Shown here in pieces: positions 32,614-34,680 of a stretch of 34,680 nucleotides of DNA; positions within the stretch are counted from its first letter, which is position 1; the number at the start of each line of letters is the position of its first letter. The position numbers were made by a program, and so were the translations under genes. Source of the DNA: an uncultured Clostridia bacterium (GTDB taxonomy: Bacteria > Bacillota > Clostridia > Oscillospirales > Acutalibacteraceae); assembly GCA_944380875.1 (NCBI GenBank), contig CALWJA010000089.1, positions 1 to 34,680 on the forward strand, in the 5' to 3' direction. The notes under the pieces were generated by a model, which saw nothing but the letters and a program-made list of their open reading frames with translations, did no database searches and had not been told where the DNA came from.

Positions 32614-34369
32614 GGTTCAGTTCCTCCTTTGAAAGCTGCGAATATGCGATTTCCTGATATGCAGGGCAATTTTCCATCAGTTCCGAATGGGTACCCATTC
32701 CCGCTATTCTTCCGTCCTCCAGCACGATAATATTATCTGCATCCCGAATGGTACCAATCCGCTGGGCCACTATGATTTTTGTGGCGTCTTTGGTCTTTTC
32801 GGCCAAAGCTTTGCGAAGAATACGATCAGTTTTATAATCCAGCGCGGAAAAAGAATCATCAAATATATATATTTCCGGATCCTTGTAAATTGCCCGGGCT
32901 ATGGACAGCCTTTGCTTCTGGCCTCCCGAAACGTTGGTTCCTCCCTGCGCAATTGCAGAATGGATATTGTCCGGCATACGGCTGACAAACTCCATTCCCT
33001 GTGCTGTCTCAACGGCAGAATTCACCCTTACATCGTCAACGCTTTCCTGGCCATAGCTGACGTTGGATGCTACAGTCCCGGAAAAAAGCACAGCCTTTTG
33101 GGAAACATAGCCGATTTTTTCCCTAAGGGCATGAATATCATAGGATTTTACATTTATGCCATCTACCAATACATCCCCTACACGCGCATCATAAAAACGA
33201 GGAATTAAATTTACAAGGGAGCTTTTCCCGCTGGCAGTTGTGCCAATGATCGCTATGGTTTGCCCTTTTTGGGCCTTAAAGCTGATATCCGTCAGTGTAT
33301 CTTCCCCAGCACCCGGATACCGGAAACTGACATTGCGGAATTCCACAGTCCCTTTTTCATTTTGGGGTTCCGCTATTTTGCCATTTTCCATATGCACCTT
33401 CGCGTCAATCACTTCGTTGATTCTCTGCAGGGAGACCATTACTCTGGGCAGCATAATAAACATCATGGTCAAAAGGGCAAACGCCATGATTACCTGCATA
33501 GCATAGGAAGAGAAAACTACCATATCGGAAAAAATTGTCAGACGGGATACCATATCCGCTTCATGGATAAGATACGCTCCAATCCAATAAATCGCCAAAC
33601 TGATACCGGAAGTAACCAATGTCATAGTCGGCATAAGAAGCGCCATTACCCTGTTGGCAAACAAATTGGTGGAAGTTAACTCTTCATTTGCTTTTTTAAA
33701 TTTGTTCTCCTGATATTTTTCAGCGTTATATGCCCGAACAACCCGGATACCCGTAAGATTTTCCCTGGTAACCCGGTTCAAATTATCTGTCAGTTTCTGT
33801 ATTTTTTTAAACTTGGGCATTGCCAAAAAGATAGCCAAAAGCAATACCAGCATTATGACCAAAACGGCACCCGCCGTGGCCAACGACCACTGCCACTCTT
33901 TTCCCGCGATCTTCACAATAGCCCATACCAGTAAAATAGGTGCTTTGATGATTGCCTGCAGACCCATAGCCACAATCATCTGCACCTGTGTTATGTCGTT
34001 GGTTGTTCTGGTAATGAGACTGGCAGTGGAAAACCGGCCGATTTCTTCATTGTTGAAAGCCATTACTTTTTTAAATACTTTTTCCCGCAGCGTCATTGCC
34101 AGAGAAGCTGCGATTCTGGCTGCAAAAAAACCAGTGACCACAGAGGCCACCATACTTCCCACAGCGCAAAGCAGCATATAGCCGCCATTTTGCAAAATCT
34201 CACTCATTTCTGAACCCGGTGTTTCCACAAGCCTGGTAATAGCCGACATATAATCCGGCATTTTCAGATCCAACCAGACCTGCATTACAATAAACACGAG
34301 GCTCAGGGAAATCATACCGCAATCCTTCCTGTTCATGTGCTTAAAAAGTTTCAGCATGTTACGAATCAT
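32606..34369 (-). CDS. ABC exporter half-transporter, degenerate-site subunit of heterodimer 2
   Basis: 587 aa with six membrane segments and an ATPase. Walker A is GTTASGKSS and the signature is VSGGQ. As in heterodimer 1, the catalytic glutamate is aspartate (IYIFDDSFSALD) and the switch histidine is glutamine (IIVAQRIGTI), marking the inactive site. Two in-frame ATGs compete for the start: 34369 is almost directly abutted by GAGGG, while 34357 (MLKLFKHMN) lies 13 bases after it. Neither spacing is ideal. It is the first gene of the two-gene operon, with a promoter at 34388-34416. Confidence 0.91.
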   Translation of the reverse strand: MIRNMLKLFKHMNRKDCGMISLSLVFIVMQVWLDLKMPDYMSAITRLVETPGSEMSEILQNGGYMLLCAVGSMVASVVTGFFAARIAASLAMTLREKVFKKVMAFNNEEIGRFSTASLITRTTNDITQVQMIVAMGLQAIIKAPILLVWAIVKIAGKEWQWSLATAGAVLVIMLVLLLAIFLAMPKFKKIQKLTDNLNRVTRENLTGIRVVRAYNAEKYQENKFKKANEELTSTNLFANRVMALLMPTMTLVTSGISLAIYWIGAYLIHEADMVSRLTIFSDMVVFSSYAMQVIMAFALLTMMFIMLPRVMVSLQRINEVIDAKVHMENGKIAEPQNEKGTVEFRNVSFRYPGAGEDTLTDISFKAQKGQTIAIIGTTASGKSSLVNLIPRFYDARVGDVLVDGINVKSYDIHALREKIGYVSQKAVLFSGTVASNVSYGQESVDDVRVNSAVETAQGMEFVSRMPDNIHSAIAQGGTNVSGGQKQRLSIARAIYKDPEIYIFDDSFSALDYKTDRILRKALAEKTKDATKIIVAQRIGTIRDADNIIVLEDGRIAGMGTHSELMENCPAYQEIAYSQLSKEELNHG

Positions 34370-34387
34370 TCCCTCTATATAAAGTTC

Positions 34388-34416
34388 ATTATAGTATATT
34401 GGATTTCCGTAAACAA
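34388..34416 (-). promoter_or_regulatory. Promoter of ABC exporter pair 2
   Basis: -35 TTGTTT (34411-34416) and a consensus -10 TATAAT (34388-34393) with a 17-base spacer, 19 bases upstream of the first ATG. An overlapping TATACT lies a few bases further upstream. Confidence 0.6.
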
Positions 34417-34492
34417 AATATGAACGTATCGTATACGCAGTTAAAATTTTTAGCTCATTCCAGTATCCTCAAAAACCATCTTTTTTATAATA

Positions 34493-34521
34493 TTGCCCCG
34501 GAATACAGTATTTGATAAGAT
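34493..34521 (+). promoter_or_regulatory. Candidate promoter of the right-edge gene
   Basis: -35 TTGCCC (34493-34498) and -10 TAAGAT (34516-34521) with a 17-base spacer, each four of six to consensus, about 40 bases before the TTG start at 34560. Confidence 0.35.
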
Positions 34522-34559
34522 AGATATAAGGAATCACACAACGTTAGGAGGTTACAAGT

Positions 34560-34680
34560 TTGAAACAAATCAGTGACACACCACCCTAAAAAGGGGCGCA
34601 ACAAAGTAGACCGTCGGTCAGGCGGTCAAAAAACGAGGATGGCTGGCTATCCTGACGAGGACAACGGAGAAGGGTTTGAA
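34560..34680 (+). CDS. 5' end of an unknown gene with an apparent +1 frame change
   Basis: TTAGGAGG ends 8 bases before a TTG start at 34560. The first frame reads MKQISDTPP and meets TAA at 34587. In the +1 frame, reached if the last proline codon CCC is read as CCT, the sequence stays open to the window end: KKGRNKVDRRSGGQKTR, then MAGYPDEDNGEGFE. The joined product is a basic, then acidic hydrophilic N-terminus, plausible as a cytoplasmic tail, but I do not recognise the protein. Explanations are a programmed +1 frameshift at CCC-TAA, a single extra C (assembly error or mutation), or a real nine-codon leader peptide. The gene is divergent from ABC exporter pair 2 and is cut by the window edge. 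Confidence 0.45.

Noticed and set aside
34560-34589. Nine-codon ORF as an antibiotic-sensing leader peptide
   Set aside because: It was kept only as an alternative: no downstream stem-loop competition was seen, and the +1 frame continues as plausible coding sequence, so a frame change is preferred.

Overview
The window looks like chromosome from an anaerobic, probably spore-forming, low-to-moderate-GC member of the Clostridia (Bacillota). This rests on strong AGGAGG-type ribosome sites, TTGnnn/TATAAT promoters, a sigma-H-like factor, a rubredoxin-tailed flavin reductase, a PdaA-type spore-cortex deacetylase and a BceAB-type peptide-antibiotic exporter. The exact lineage cannot be fixed from sequence alone. 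Almost all genes are on the minus strand, read right to left. The exceptions on the plus strand are comM (13054), a 58-codon small gene (24704) and a gene that starts near the right edge (34560). No tRNA, rRNA, CRISPR array, transposase or integrase was seen.

Layout, left to right. 1-5 kb: a high-molecular-weight rubredoxin/flavin reductase with its own promoter, a cysteine-cluster protein cotranscribed with rarA, glyA with its own promoter and terminator, and a TraX-like membrane protein. 5-11.4 kb: a probable operon of trmK, a Nif3-family gene, rqcH, glgB, an HD hydrolase and the TraX-like gene, preceded by a DUF1858 redox-disulfide gene with its own promoter and terminator. 11.6-14.6 kb: a small zinc-ribbon protein, a sigma-H-like sigma factor, a 0.35 kb AT-rich divergent region and comM. 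14.7-20.8 kb: a cell-envelope block with glmM, a very large secreted lysozyme with eight SH3b modules, and pdaA.

20.9-34.4 kb is a transport block. It has two heterodimeric multidrug-type ABC exporters, each with one catalytically degenerate ATPase half. Between them lie a polar amino-acid ABC importer (binding protein, permease, ATPase) and a BceAB-type exporter with no adjacent two-component system. In all three exporter pairs the genes overlap by exactly 8 bases, which implies translational coupling.

No wholly new multi-gene system was found. The items most worth checking are: a gene at the right edge whose ninth codon is CCC followed by TAA, with the reading frame continuing in +1 (programmed frameshift or one-base error); an SH3b domain apparently nested inside the GH24 lysozyme domain; an unrecognised structured RNA leader ending in a terminator-like U-tract before that lysozyme gene; direct repeats 21 bp apart upstream of the orphan BceAB pair; and a sigma-factor promoter that overlaps the longest possible start of its own gene.
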